Position numbers and translations under genes: made by a program. The notes under the pieces are model-generated. The model was not told the origin of the DNA, did no database searches, and was given only the letters and a program-made list of their open reading frames with translations. A DNA stretch of 16,725 nucleotides, taken from Gammaproteobacteria bacterium (GTDB lineage: Bacteria > Pseudomonadota > Gammaproteobacteria > Steroidobacterales > Steroidobacteraceae). Of this stretch, positions 1 through 8,103 are shown one piece after another (the stretch's first letter is position 1; each line of letters opens with the position of its first letter). Location: positions 1 through 16,725 of the forward strand of contig RFTM01000004.1 of assembly GCA_009923475.1 (NCBI GenBank), given 5' to 3'.

Positions 1-1
1 G

Positions 2-913
2 CTCGCTTCCGTGACCGCCAACGACGCCCTCGCCAAGGACAGCTGCCCGGCCCCGGCCAAGGCGCCGACGCGCGAACAGGCGATGGAGGGGATGAAGACC
101 GCCAAGGACCGCGGCGCGCTCTGGACGATCCGCAAGGACGGCCGCACCAGCTACCTGTACGGCACGGTGCACATCGGGCGCATGGAATGGCTGTATCCCG
201 GCCCGAAGCTCACGACCGCTCTGCGCAACACCGGCCTGCTCGCCATCGAGGTGGACCTGATGGCGCCCGACATGCGGGAGGAGATGATGGCGGCGATGGC
301 CGAAGCGCCCAAGCTGAAGCTCACCAAGGCGGACCGCGCGCGGCTCAAGGCCCTTGCCGAGGCCGAATGCGTGCCGCCCAGGACGTTCGACGCGCTGCAT
401 CCGATCATGCAGGCCTACACCTACAGCTCGCTCATCGGCCGCCGCGACGGCTACTACGCCGAATACGCCCAGGAGTTCATGCTGACCGGCTTCGCCCGGG
501 CCGCCCAGCGGCCGGTGGTCTCGCTGGAATCCATCGGCCTGCAGATGTCGGTGCTGATCCCGCGGGATCCGGCGCTGGCGCGCGCCGCCTTCGACGAGAG
601 CTTGAAAGAGCTCGAGGCGCCGGACGCGCGCATCAAGCTGCGATACACCGTCGATGCATGGGAGCGCGGCGACCTCGAGGCCATGGACACCATCGAGGAG
701 GCCTGCCAGTGCGTGCCCACCGAGGAGCAGCGCCGGTCCTTCGTCGCGCTCAACGACGATCGCAACACCGGCCTCGCGCGGCGCATCGCCGAAGAGCACG
801 ACAAGGGCGTGCCGGTGCTGGCGGCCGTCGGCTTGCTGCACATGACCGGCGACAAGGCCATCCCGAAGCTGCTCGCCGGGATGGGCTTCGAGGTCGCTCG
901 GGTCGCCTACTGA
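2..913 (+). CDS. TraB/GumN family protein, 5' end cut by window edge
   Basis: TraB/GumN-family protein of the haem-binding Tiki-like superfamily; bacterial members are usually exported and their biochemical role is poorly defined. Counting from the GTG at 11, the start of the domain shows WTI..DGRTSYLYGTVHIG with the family GTxH motif at residues 51-56. The C-terminal end carries the second conserved motif, AAVGLLHMTGDKAIPKLL, with its GxxH-type glycine and histidine. The frame is open to the window edge and reads LASVTANDALA before the mature-looking part, which resembles the end of a signal peptide. The real start is therefore probably upstream, and the GTG at 11 is unlikely to be the initiation codon. 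The gene ends at TGA 911-913, only 22 bp from the convergent receptor gene. The family call is firm; the function is not known. Confidence 0.85.
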   Translation, partial: LASVTANDALAKDSCPAPAKAPTREQAMEGMKTAKDRGALWTIRKDGRTSYLYGTVHIGRMEWLYPGPKLTTALRNTGLLAIEVDLMAPDMREEMMAAMAEAPKLKLTKADRARLKALAEAECVPPRTFDALHPIMQAYTYSSLIGRRDGYYAEYAQEFMLTGFARAAQRPVVSLESIGLQMSVLIPRDPALARAAFDESLKELEAPDARIKLRYTVDAWERGDLEAMDTIEEACQCVPTEEQRRSFVALNDDRNTGLARRIAEEHDKGVPVLAAVGLLHMTGDKAIPKLLAGMGFEVARVAY

Positions 914-935
914 GCGGCGCCCGGGCCCTTGGACC

Positions 936-3199
936 TCAGAACTTCCAGACCGCCGTCACGCCCAGCTGCCGCGGACGCGGCAGCGTGATCGCGAAGCCGC
1001 GCGTGGCGGGCGACGGGATGTTGCGCGAGTCGATGTAGCGCAGGATGTCGAGGCCGGTGTCGTCGTCGGTGAGGTTCTTGCCCCACAGCGTCACCGACCA
1101 AGCATCGCCCTCGAGCCCGATGCGGGCGTTGAGGTAGGTGCGCGAACCGGTCTCGATCAGGTTGTGCACCTGGGCGAACTTCGACCCTTCGTAGACGACA
1201 TCGCCGCCCAAGGTCAGCTCGAGCCCCGCCGACAGCGGGACCGCGTACTGCACCACCGCGTAGCCGTTGTACTGCGGCGCGCGCGGCACGCGCTTGCGTT
1301 CTGGGTGAGCTGCTGGTTGGTGAGCTCGGTGTCGAACAGCGTGAGCGAGGCGAAGATGCGGCCGTCGGCGAGGCGCGCCTTGGCGCCGAGCTCGACGTTG
1401 ACCGACTCTTCCTCCTCGTAGGCCGCGCCCTTGCCGAGGCTCTCGAGCAGCGGCAGCACCGCCGGCTGGTTGAAGCCGCCGGGCTTGTTGCCTTCCGCGT
1501 AGTTGGCGAAGAGCGTGAGGTCGTCGGTCGGCTTCCAGCGCAGCGTGAAGCGCGGCTTGTCGCTCTTGAAGGTCTCCTCAAGCGTAGCCACCGGCACGCG
1601 CACGCCCGAGGAGACGATGCAGCCCGTGGTCGGCGAGGTGCTGACCTGGATGCCGTCGCCGCCCGGCGCGCAGCGCGCGGGCGCCACCGGCGTGGTCGCG
1701 AACTGCGCGCCCGCCTGGCGACGCTGGTCGCGCGCGTGGCGGAACTCCGCGGTCGCGGTCCAACGCTCGGTGATGTCGTACTCGAGGCCGCCGAACAGCG
1801 CCTCGTTCTCGAGGTCGCGGTAGAAGAGCGCGGCCGCGCCGTTCGGCACGATGCGCGCGTCCGGCGTGGCCTTGTCGTCGCGCGTGAGGTCGTCGCCCTG
1901 CTTGAAGTAGTAGGCGCCGATCGTCCAACGGAACGCGCGGTCGGCGGGCGAGCGCAGCCGCAGTTCCTGCGAGAAGTCCTCGCGGCGCTCTTCCTGGATG
2001 CGCCAGAACGCGCCCTTGTTGCGGAACTGGCGGGTGGGATCGCCGGCGGCGCCCGGCAGCGGCGGCGCGAGCGCGGGCGAGTCGAGCAGCCCGAAGGCGT
2101 CGTAGCCGGCGTAGCTGGCGTCGAGCGCGATGGCGTAGTCCTCGTGGCTCCAGCCGGTCGCCGACACGAACTCGTAGCCCTCGCCGAAGCCGATCCTGGC
2201 GGTGAGCGCCGCGCGCACGCGGCTGCGGTCGATGCCCGGATCCGGGAACAGGTCGGTGCGCTGCTGGATGGTGAGCTTGGAGAGCGGCTGCGCCACGCCG
2301 CAGTAGTAGCCGCGGCTGCGCGGCAGCGCCGGGCCGGGAAGTTGGCAATTGTTGAACTCGCGGCCCTGCAGGGCGATGGCGAGCGGCCCGTCGTCGTCCT
2401 GCTGGCCGGTGACCAGCGCCGTCACGTCGATGTCGTCGCCCGGCGTCCAGCGCAGCTTGAAGGTGCCGGCCTTGGTGCGCTCGGCGCCGAGATCGTCGCG
2501 TTGGTCGAGCGGGTTGTCGTAGGCGCCGCCGTACTCCAGGTGGCTCACCGCCGCGTAGAACGCGAGGCGGTCCTCGACCACCGGTCCCGAGGCCCAGGCG
2601 CCGACATCGCGCTGGCCGTGCTCGCCGAGCGTCACCGTCGCGCGGCCCTCGAACTCGCGCGACGGCTTGCGCGTCACGAAATTGATGGCGCCGGCGAAGG
2701 TCGCGCGGCCGTAGAGCACGGCCTGCGGACCCTTGATGACCTCGATGCGCTCGAGGTTCGCGGTCTCGGTGTTGGAGGTGCTGCCCGACAGGAACACGCC
2801 GTCCACGAAATACGAGGCGTTGGGATCGCCGAGGATGTTCGCCTGGCCGCGGATCACCGGCCGCTCGACGCTGTTGCGGCCGAAGGAGGCGACGTTGGAG
2901 AACGCCGGCGTATAGAGCGCGACATCGTAGGCGTCGCGGATGCCGAGCCGCCCGATCGACTCGGCGGTGACCGCGGTGACGGTCAGCGGCACGTCGCGCA
3001 GCGATTCCTCGCGCTTGCGCGCGGTGACCACGACCTCCTCCAGCACCGGCGAGTCCGGCGTGGCGACGGCCTGGGCAGGGCCCACGGTCTGTGCGCGGGC
3101 CACGGTCGGCACCGACACGGCGGACAGGACGAGGCCCGCGGCGAACAAGGACGCAACGACGCTCGGCACCCCGCGGGGGGCGCGGATGGGGGTCTGCAT
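936..3199 (-). pseudogene. TonB-dependent receptor, frameshifted with apparent internal deletion
   Basis: Outer-membrane TonB-dependent receptor for uptake of a siderophore or other large nutrient. The ATG at 3199 follows a strong ribosome site (GGAGGG, 3206-3211) and encodes a signal peptide ending near ARAQT. Next come the TonB box and plug (LEEVVVTARKREESL, then ERIEVIKGPQAVLYGRATFAGAINF) and the barrel with FANYAEGNKPGGFN. The intact frame holds as far as FDTELTNQQLTQ near 1310, then runs out of frame to a stop at 1214. The receptor C-terminus resumes in another frame at RVPRAPQYNGY (about 1290) and ends properly in WKF with TGA at 936-938. The region normally lying between these two motifs, containing the conserved NAG..GvElE strand, is absent (roughly 70-90 residues by comparison with the family). 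This looks like a deletion whose length is not a multiple of three, either a true pseudogene or an assembly error. Confidence 0.8.
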
Positions 3200-3274
3200 G
3201 GCTGTCCCTCCGGTGGACAGGTGCGGCGGCCGACGCAGGGTCCGGCGCCGCCTTCCTAGATTGGAACTGGACTC

Positions 3275-3283
3275 ATTCTAACA
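3275..3283 (-). promoter_or_regulatory. candidate extended -10 promoter for the TonB receptor
   Basis: On the minus strand this reads TGTTAGAAT: an extended TGn followed by TAGAAT, one mismatch from the sigma-70 -10 consensus. No good -35 box lies 16-18 bp upstream, as expected for extended -10 promoters. Transcription would start near 3268, giving a leader of about 70 nt before the ATG at 3199. I see no clear Fur box around it. Confidence 0.4.
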
Positions 3284-3309
3284 CGATGTCCGGCACGGGA
3301 CCGATGGGT

Positions 3310-3315
3310 TAGGCT
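3310..3315 (+). promoter_or_regulatory. weak candidate -10 box for the DUF2237 gene
   Basis: TAGGCT lies 9 bp before the ATG at 3325. If used, the transcript would begin within a few bases of the start codon and be nearly leaderless, consistent with the lack of a clear Shine-Dalgarno sequence there. No convincing -35 is present. This is tentative. Confidence 0.2.
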
Positions 3316-3324
3316 ATCCGGACC

Positions 3325-3717
3325 ATGGACGGCAGCGGCGACGGCGGAAATCCCCAGGTCAATGTCTTCGGCGACCCGCTCGCCACCTGCAGCGATGCGC
3401 CCAAGACGGGTTGGTATCGCAGCGGCTGCTGCGAGACGGACCTGCATGACGTCGGGTCGCATACGGTCTGCGCGCTCATGACCGCCGAGTTCCTCGAGTT
3501 CTCGCGCGCCCGCGGCAACGACCTTTCCACGCCCCGCCCCGAGTACGGCTTCCCGGGCCTAAAGCACGGCGACCGCTGGTGCCTCTGCGCGGCGCGCTGG
3601 CTCGAGGCGCTGCAGGCCGGCAAGGCGCCCAAAGTTTTCCTCAAGGCGACCCATCGCCGCGCGCTCGAGATCGTGCCGCTCGCCGACCTCAAGGCGCACG
3701 CGGTCGACCTTTCCTGA
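3325..3717 (+). CDS. DUF2237 family protein
   Basis: Small soluble protein of 130 residues matching the DUF2237 family, whose function is unknown. The family core is easy to see: NVFGDPLATCSDAPKTGWYRSGCCETDLHD split around residues 13-42, then SHTVCALMTAEFLEFSRARGNDLSTP, FPGLKHGDRWCLCAARW and EAL.AGKAPKVFLKATH. Six cysteines (22, 35, 36, 49, 86, 88) lie in conserved motifs, along with His46 and His110, which suggests metal binding or a redox role; that is inference. There is no signal peptide or membrane segment. The full family length is present. The ATG has only a weak ribosome site. It ends four bases before azlC, so the two are probably cotranscribed, although a functional link with amino acid export is not established. 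Confidence 0.9.
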   Translation: MDGSGDGGNPQVNVFGDPLATCSDAPKTGWYRSGCCETDLHDVGSHTVCALMTAEFLEFSRARGNDLSTPRPEYGFPGLKHGDRWCLCAARWLEALQAGKAPKVFLKATHRRALEIVPLADLKAHAVDLS

Positions 3718-3721
3718 GTCG

Positions 3722-4444
3722 ATGTCCGCCCCGCCGACCGTGACGCGGCGCGACGCGTTCCGCCGCGGCTTCCGCGAACTGCTGCCGTACAGCCCCGGCG
3801 TGTTCGCCTGGGGCCTCGTCACCGGCATCGCGATGACGAAGTCGGGCCTCACCCTCGCGCAGGCGGTGGGCATGACCCTGATCGTCTACGCCGGCAGCGC
3901 GCAGCTCGCCGCGCTGCCGCTGATCGTCGCCTTCGCGCCGCTCTGGCTCGTGACCCTCACCGCGCTCGTCGTCAACCTGCGCTTCGTGGTGTACGCGATG
4001 GTGCTGCAGCGCCATCTCGCGCCGGTGCCGGCGCATATCCGGCCGTGGCTCGGCTATCTCACCGGGGACGTCATGTTCGCGCGCTACACGGCGATGCTCG
4101 CCGAGGAGCCGGACCACCCGCAGCGCGTGGCGTACTTCTCGGGCGCGGCCACCTGCAATTGGCTCGTCTGGCAGGTGTCGTCCTTGCTCGGCATCTTCGC
4201 CGCGGGCGCGATCCCGGCCTCCTGGGGGCTCGGGCTCGCCGGCACGCTCGCCTTGGTGACGCTCGTGGTGCCGCTCTGCCGCGAGCGGGCGGCGCTCGCC
4301 GGCGTGGGCGCCGCGGCGGTGGTCGCCGTGGTCGCGCACGACCTGCCGCTGCGGCTCGGCCTGTTGCTGGCGATCATCGCGGGCTGCGCGGTCGCGATGG
4401 GTCTCGATCGTCATGCGCCCGCAGCGGGGAGAGCCTCCCGATGA
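3722..4444 (+). CDS. azlC: AzlC family branched-chain amino acid exporter, large subunit
   Basis: Inner-membrane protein of 240 residues, the large subunit of the two-part AzlCD exporter. Family members export branched-chain amino acids and toxic analogues such as azaleucine. Typical AzlC features are the N-terminal FRRGFRELLPYSPGVFAWGL, the segment MTLIVYAGSAQLAALPLI and the motif LVVNLRFVVYAMVLQ, with a series of hydrophobic helices through to the C-terminus. The start is four bases after the DUF2237 stop. The stop TGA overlaps the ATG of azlD (ATGA, 4441-4444), so the two subunits are likely translationally coupled. The family assignment is strong; the actual substrate in this organism is inferred from the family. 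Confidence 0.92.
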   Translation: MSAPPTVTRRDAFRRGFRELLPYSPGVFAWGLVTGIAMTKSGLTLAQAVGMTLIVYAGSAQLAALPLIVAFAPLWLVTLTALVVNLRFVVYAMVLQRHLAPVPAHIRPWLGYLTGDVMFARYTAMLAEEPDHPQRVAYFSGAATCNWLVWQVSSLLGIFAAGAIPASWGLGLAGTLALVTLVVPLCRERAALAGVGAAAVVAVVAHDLPLRLGLLLAIIAGCAVAMGLDRHAPAAGRASR

Positions 4445-4773
4445 GCCAGGAGGTCTATGTCTGGTCGGCCATCCTCGGGCTTGCCCTCGCGACCTTCCTC
4501 GCCCGCAGCCTGGTGTTGATCGCGGGGGAGCGGCTGCGCCTGCCGGACTGGTTCGAGTCGGCGCTGCGCTACGCGCCCGCTTGTGCGCTGACCGCGATCA
4601 TCGCCCCCGACCTGCTGCTGACCCCGGATGGCCTCGATTTGACGCTGACCAACCCGCGTTGGCTGGCAGGGGGCGTCGCAGTCGCCATTTTCGCCGCTTT
4701 TGACAGCAAGATAGGCGCCATAGTCGGCGGGATGGTGGTTTTTTGGCTGGTCCGGGCGGCGCTCGGGGGCTGA
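4441..4773 (+). CDS. azlD: AzlD domain protein, small exporter subunit
   Basis: Small membrane protein of 110 residues, the AzlD partner of AzlC. It begins MSQEVYVWSAILGLALATFLAR and shows the family motif LPDWFESALRYAPACALTAIIAPDLL around residues 40-65. Further hydrophobic segments follow, ending in AIVGGMVVFWLVRAALGG. The length and the three to four predicted helices match the family. The ATG overlaps the azlC stop. The same reading frame is open far upstream inside azlC, but that extension is arginine-rich out-of-frame sequence, so the start at 4441 is clear. The last part of the gene (about 4690-4750) is less GC-rich than its surroundings. Confidence 0.9.
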   Translation: MSQEVYVWSAILGLALATFLARSLVLIAGERLRLPDWFESALRYAPACALTAIIAPDLLLTPDGLDLTLTNPRWLAGGVAVAIFAAFDSKIGAIVGGMVVFWLVRAALGG

Positions 4774-4806
4774 CACTCGTCCAGTCGTAAGACCGATGTC
4801 CAAGAG

Positions 4807-4821
4807 TTGACATCATGTCAA
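4807..4821. promoter_or_regulatory. perfect 15-bp palindrome, probable TetR operator
   Basis: TTGACATCATGTCAA is two perfect 7-bp inverted arms (TTGACAT/ATGTCAA) around one central base, in the only non-coding gap before the efflux operon and 21 bp before the TetR start codon. Its first six bases are also the sigma-70 -35 consensus TTGACA, so a bound repressor would block the promoter. The size and symmetry fit a TetR-dimer site. Binding by the adjacent regulator is inference. Confidence 0.6.
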
Positions 4822-4822
4822 C

Positions 4823-4842
4823 GGGGGGGCACAGTCCCGCCC
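4823..4842 (+). promoter_or_regulatory. GC hairpin directly before the TetR start codon
   Basis: A run of seven G (4823-4829) can pair with CCCGCCC (4836-4842) across the six-base loop CACAGT, giving six G-C pairs with one central G-G mismatch. The stem ends immediately before the ATG at 4843 and contains the only purine-rich stretch that could act as a ribosome site. It could dampen translation of the regulator, or be irrelevant if transcription starts at the ATG. Confidence 0.35.
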
Positions 4843-5520
4843 ATGAGCGAGCTCACGGACCGACGCCTCGAGGAAAAAGAGCGACGCCGCCTCGAGATCC
4901 TGGATGCCGCCGAGGCCGTGGCAGCCGTGGTCGGCGTGGAGGCGCTCACCATGGACCTCGTCGCGCGCAAGGCGCGGCTGTCGCGCGCCCTGCTCTACGT
5001 CTACTTCCACGACAAATCCGCGCTGCTGCTCGCGCTCTGCGTGCGCACGCTCGATGCCCTGCAACAAAGATTCGCCGCCGCCTCGGCGCAGCACCGCACG
5101 GGCGCCGCGCAGGTCGAGGCCTGCGGCCGCGCCTATGTCGCGTTCGCCGCGGAGTTCCCGGCGCGCTTCGAGGCCCTCGCCTACTTCGAGGCCCACCAAC
5201 CTTCGGACGATCCGGACTCGGCCTACGACGGCTTCATGGTGGCCGGCGACCGCTGTCACCAGGCGATCGTCGCCGCCATCGAGCAGGGACTTCGCGACGG
5301 CACCATCCGCGCCGATGTCGGCGTGCCCAAGCTGGTGGCGCTCACGCTGTGGGGCCTGATGCACGGGCTGATCCAGATCTCGGTGACCAAGAGCGGCAGC
5401 CTCGCGCGCGAGGGCGTCGACGGCGCGCAGCTCATCGAGCAGGGCTTCCGCTTGGCGATGGCCGCGCTGGTCACGCCCGCGGGCTTCGCGGCCGTCGCCG
5501 CCGACGGCGGGGGCGGCTGA
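4843..5520 (+). CDS. TetR/AcrR family transcriptional regulator of the efflux operon
   Basis: DNA-binding repressor of 225 residues, first gene of the efflux operon. The N-terminal TetR helix-turn-helix spans about residues 14-62: RRLEILDAAEAV, GVEALTMDLVARKARLSRALLYVYFHDKSALL, with recognition helix SRALLYVYF. The rest is an alpha-helical ligand-binding and dimer domain typical of the family (FEALAYFEAHQP, then VALTLWGLMHGLIQI). I start it at ATG 4843 (MSELTDRRLEEKE). The in-frame TTG at 4807 would add residues encoded by the palindromic operator and is unlikely. There is no good Shine-Dalgarno sequence, so the mRNA may be leaderless. The stop TGA shares its A with the ATG of the channel gene. 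Being first in the operon with a palindrome just upstream, it probably represses its own operon until a ligand binds. Confidence 0.92.
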   Translation: MSELTDRRLEEKERRRLEILDAAEAVAAVVGVEALTMDLVARKARLSRALLYVYFHDKSALLLALCVRTLDALQQRFAAASAQHRTGAAQVEACGRAYVAFAAEFPARFEALAYFEAHQPSDDPDSAYDGFMVAGDRCHQAIVAAIEQGLRDGTIRADVGVPKLVALTLWGLMHGLIQISVTKSGSLAREGVDGAQLIEQGFRLAMAALVTPAGFAAVAADGGGG

Positions 5521-6962
5521 TGGAGATCGACAGCAAGCGCCGCCTGCGCACCGCGGCCTGCGCCGCGCTCGTCGCCTGCCTGCCGGTGATGATGCCGCTC
5601 GCCCGGGCGCAGCTCGCCGCCGCCGCGCCGCCGCTGCAGACGACGCGCCCGGTGGCGGCCGTCATCGAGGAATACGTGCGCGCCGGCCTCGCCTCGAACC
5701 TCGCGCTGCAGTCCGCGACGCTGGAGGTCGAGCGCGCCGAGGCCGCACTGGATGCGGCGCGCGGCCGCTTCTATCCCGAAGCCTCGCTCAACGCGCGCTA
5801 CACGCGCTCGGAGGGCGGACGCGAGATCACGCTGCCGCTCGCGGCGGCGTTCAACCCGGTCTACGGGACGCTCAACGAACTGCTCGCCGCGGACGGCAAG
5901 CCGCCGCGCTTCGGCACCATCCAGGACCCGTCGTTCAGCCTGCTGCGCGAGCGCGAGCAGGACACCCGCATCTCGGTGGTGCAGCCGCTCTATGCGCCGG
6001 CGCTGCCCGCCGCGCTGCGGGCGCGCAAGTCGCTGCTCGAGGGCAGCGAGTTCGCGCGCCTCGCGGTGGCGCAACGCCTGCGCCGCGACATCACCGTCGG
6101 CTACCTCGACTGGCTGCGCGCGGGACGCGCCGCGACCCTGGTCGAGGCGAGCGGCGCGCTGCTGGCCGAGAACCTGCGCATCACCGAGTCGCTGTTCCGC
6201 AACGGCAAGCTGACCCAGGACCAGGTGCTGCGGGCGCGCGCCGAGCAGCTGGCGGTGGAGCAGCAGGCCGTCGAGGCGCGCAGCGCGCGCGACCAGCTGC
6301 AGAGCTACGTGAACTTCCTGATCAACCGCCCGCTCGACACGCCGCTCGAAGCCGCCGAGCCCGACGGCGAGCTCGAGCGCGTGGAGCGCGACCTCGAGGC
6401 GCTGCGGGCGACCGCGCTGGGCGCGCGGCCCGAGCTCTCGCAGGCCGGGCGCGCCGCCGACGCCGCGCGCTCGCAGGCGGAGGTCGCGCGCGCGGCGCGG
6501 CTGCCGTCGCTCGCGTTGGCGGTCGACGGCGGCACCCAGGGCGAGCGCTACGAGTTCGGCAGCGGCAGCAATTTCGCGACGCTGTCGCTGCTGCTCAAGT
6601 GGACGCTGTTCGATGGCGGCGCGCGCGCCGCTGACGAGCGCGCCGCAAGGCTCGCCGAGCGCCAGGCCCGCAACCGCCGCGACGAGCTCGAGCAGCAGGT
6701 GCAGCTCGAGGTGCAGACGGCGCTCGACCGGCTGACCGCGAGCGAGAAGTCGCTGCGCGCCGCCGAGGCCCGCGCCGAGGCCGCGCGCGCGGCGTTCCGC
6801 ATCTCGGGCCGCAAGCGCGACGAGGGCATGATCAGCCAGGTCGAGTTCCTCGACGCCCGCACCAGCCTGACCGCCGCCGAACTGAACCTGAACGCCGTGC
6901 GCTTCCAGCTGCTCGCGCGCCAGGCCGACCTCGATTACGCCACCGGAGCGCCGACGCCGTAA
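5520..6962 (+). CDS. TolC-family outer membrane efflux channel
   Basis: Outer-membrane channel subunit of a tripartite efflux pump, 480 residues. The start ATG overlaps the TetR stop (TGATG). A signal peptide is clear: MEIDSKRR, then a hydrophobic stretch through CAALVACLPVMMPL, ending near ARAQLAAA. The mature protein has two OEP repeats typical of TolC. The first includes ALDAARGRFYPEASLNARYTRSE and the helical LTQDQVLRARAEQLAVEQQ followed by a hairpin. The second includes RLPSLALAVDGGTQG, TLFDGG.R and the long coiled-coil helices ending QVEFLDARTSLTAAELNLN. The same frame is open far upstream through tetR, but that part is an arginine-rich shadow. The gene lies 16 bp before the adaptor gene, so a dedicated channel is supplied with this pump. 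Confidence 0.93.
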   Translation: MEIDSKRRLRTAACAALVACLPVMMPLARAQLAAAAPPLQTTRPVAAVIEEYVRAGLASNLALQSATLEVERAEAALDAARGRFYPEASLNARYTRSEGGREITLPLAAAFNPVYGTLNELLAADGKPPRFGTIQDPSFSLLREREQDTRISVVQPLYAPALPAALRARKSLLEGSEFARLAVAQRLRRDITVGYLDWLRAGRAATLVEASGALLAENLRITESLFRNGKLTQDQVLRARAEQLAVEQQAVEARSARDQLQSYVNFLINRPLDTPLEAAEPDGELERVERDLEALRATALGARPELSQAGRAADAARSQAEVARAARLPSLALAVDGGTQGERYEFGSGSNFATLSLLLKWTLFDGGARAADERAARLAERQARNRRDELEQQVQLEVQTALDRLTASEKSLRAAEARAEAARAAFRISGRKRDEGMISQVEFLDARTSLTAAELNLNAVRFQLLARQADLDYATGAPTP

Positions 6963-6978
6963 GGCGCGCGAACCTGCC

Positions 6979-8100
6979 ATGAACCGCATGCTTGCCACCG
7001 CACTGCCCGCACTGAAGCTCGTCCCGATCGCCGCGCTCCTCGCGCTCGCCGCCTGCGGCGCGAAGGCGCCGGAACCGCCCGCCGCCGCGGCCGGCACGCC
7101 GGTGCGGGTCACGCCCGCGACCTCCGGGCCGGCCCGCGCGCCGATCGGCGCCAGCGGGCTCGTCGCCAACGAGGACGAGATGCGGCTGTCGTTCAAGACG
7201 GGCGGCATCATCCGCCGCATCGCGGTGACCGAGGGCACGGCGGTGCGCAAGGGCCAGGTGCTGGCCGAGCTCGAGCTCACCGAGATCAACGCGCAGTACG
7301 AGCAGGCGCGGCAAGGCGCCCTCAAGGCGCAGCGCGACCTCGAGCGCGGCGAACGGCTGAACGCCGACCAGGTGATCAGCGTCGAGGCGCTGCAGAACCT
7401 GCGCACGCAGGCGGCCGTGGCGCGCGCCGCGAGCGAAGCCGCGCGCTTCAACCTCGGCTACTCCTCCATCGTGGCGCCGCAGGACGGCCGCGTGCTGCGG
7501 CGTCTCGCCGAGGAGCGCGAGCTCGTGCCGCCCGGGCAGCCGGTGCTGCTGTTCGGCGGCAGCGGCCGCGGACAGGTGGTGCACGTCGGGCTCGCCGACC
7601 GCGAAGTGGTGCAGGTGGGCGTCGGCGACGCGGCGCAGGTCCGTCTCGACGCCTATCCGGGCCGCGTGTTCGAGGCCAGCGTCCGCGAGATCGCCGCGGC
7701 GGCCGACCCCCGCAGCGGCCTGTTCCCGGTGGAGGTGCGCATCGTGCCGCAGGCCGGAGCCACGCCGGCGAGCGGCATGGTGGCGCGGGTCGAGATCCTG
7801 CCGTCGGCGGCGCCGGGCGGCAGCCTGACCCGCGTGCCGATCGCGGCGGTGGTGGAAGGCCGCGGCGATGCCGCCGCGGTGTTCGTGGTCGACCGCGGCG
7901 TGGCGCGCAAGCGCGCCGTCCGCGTCGCGTTCATCGCGGGCACCGAGGCGGCCCTCGCCTCGGGGCTCGCGGTCGGCGAGCCGGTCGTCACCGAGGGCGC
8001 GCTCTACCTCGAGGACGGCGACAAGGTGCGCGTCCTGCCGACCGTGGCGCCCGCCGCCGCGGTCCCCGACGCGACGCCGGCCTGGGCGCGCCGGGGCTGA
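6979..8100 (+). CDS. RND efflux periplasmic adaptor lipoprotein (HlyD/AcrA type)
   Basis: Membrane fusion protein of 373 residues linking the inner-membrane RND permease to the outer-membrane channel. The N-terminus is a lipoprotein signal with lipobox LAAC, lipidated Cys26, so it is anchored to the inner membrane and faces the periplasm. A biotinyl/lipoyl-like half motif (GGIIRRIAVTEGTAVRKGQVLAELE) leads into a short alpha-helical hairpin (about residues 105-155). The second half motif follows (NLGYSSIVAPQDGRVLRRLAEE), then beta-barrel and membrane-proximal domains with VHVGLADREVVQVGVGDAAQVRLDAYPG. The hairpin is short compared with AcrA, as in some HlyD_D23-type adaptors. The ribosome site is weak. 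It ends three bases before the permease gene, so coupled expression is expected. Confidence 0.92.
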   Translation: MNRMLATALPALKLVPIAALLALAACGAKAPEPPAAAAGTPVRVTPATSGPARAPIGASGLVANEDEMRLSFKTGGIIRRIAVTEGTAVRKGQVLAELELTEINAQYEQARQGALKAQRDLERGERLNADQVISVEALQNLRTQAAVARAASEAARFNLGYSSIVAPQDGRVLRRLAEERELVPPGQPVLLFGGSGRGQVVHVGLADREVVQVGVGDAAQVRLDAYPGRVFEASVREIAAAADPRSGLFPVEVRIVPQAGATPASGMVARVEILPSAAPGGSLTRVPIAAVVEGRGDAAAVFVVDRGVARKRAVRVAFIAGTEAALASGLAVGEPVVTEGALYLEDGDKVRVLPTVAPAAAVPDATPAWARRG

Positions 8101-8103
8101 CGG

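Noticed and set aside
914..935. GCCCGGGC palindrome between the convergent TraB and TonB receptor genes as a terminator
   Set aside because: No loop and no T-run; too short to call.
1736..3259. A 507-codon plus-strand open frame opposite the TonB receptor
   Set aside because: Low-complexity Arg/Ala/Gly/Val sequence with no recognisable motif, antisense to a clear receptor gene.
4700..4724. TTGACA followed by CATAGT inside azlD as a promoter for tetR
   Set aside because: The spacer is only 13 bp and it lies within coding sequence; the palindrome region at 4807 is a better placed candidate.
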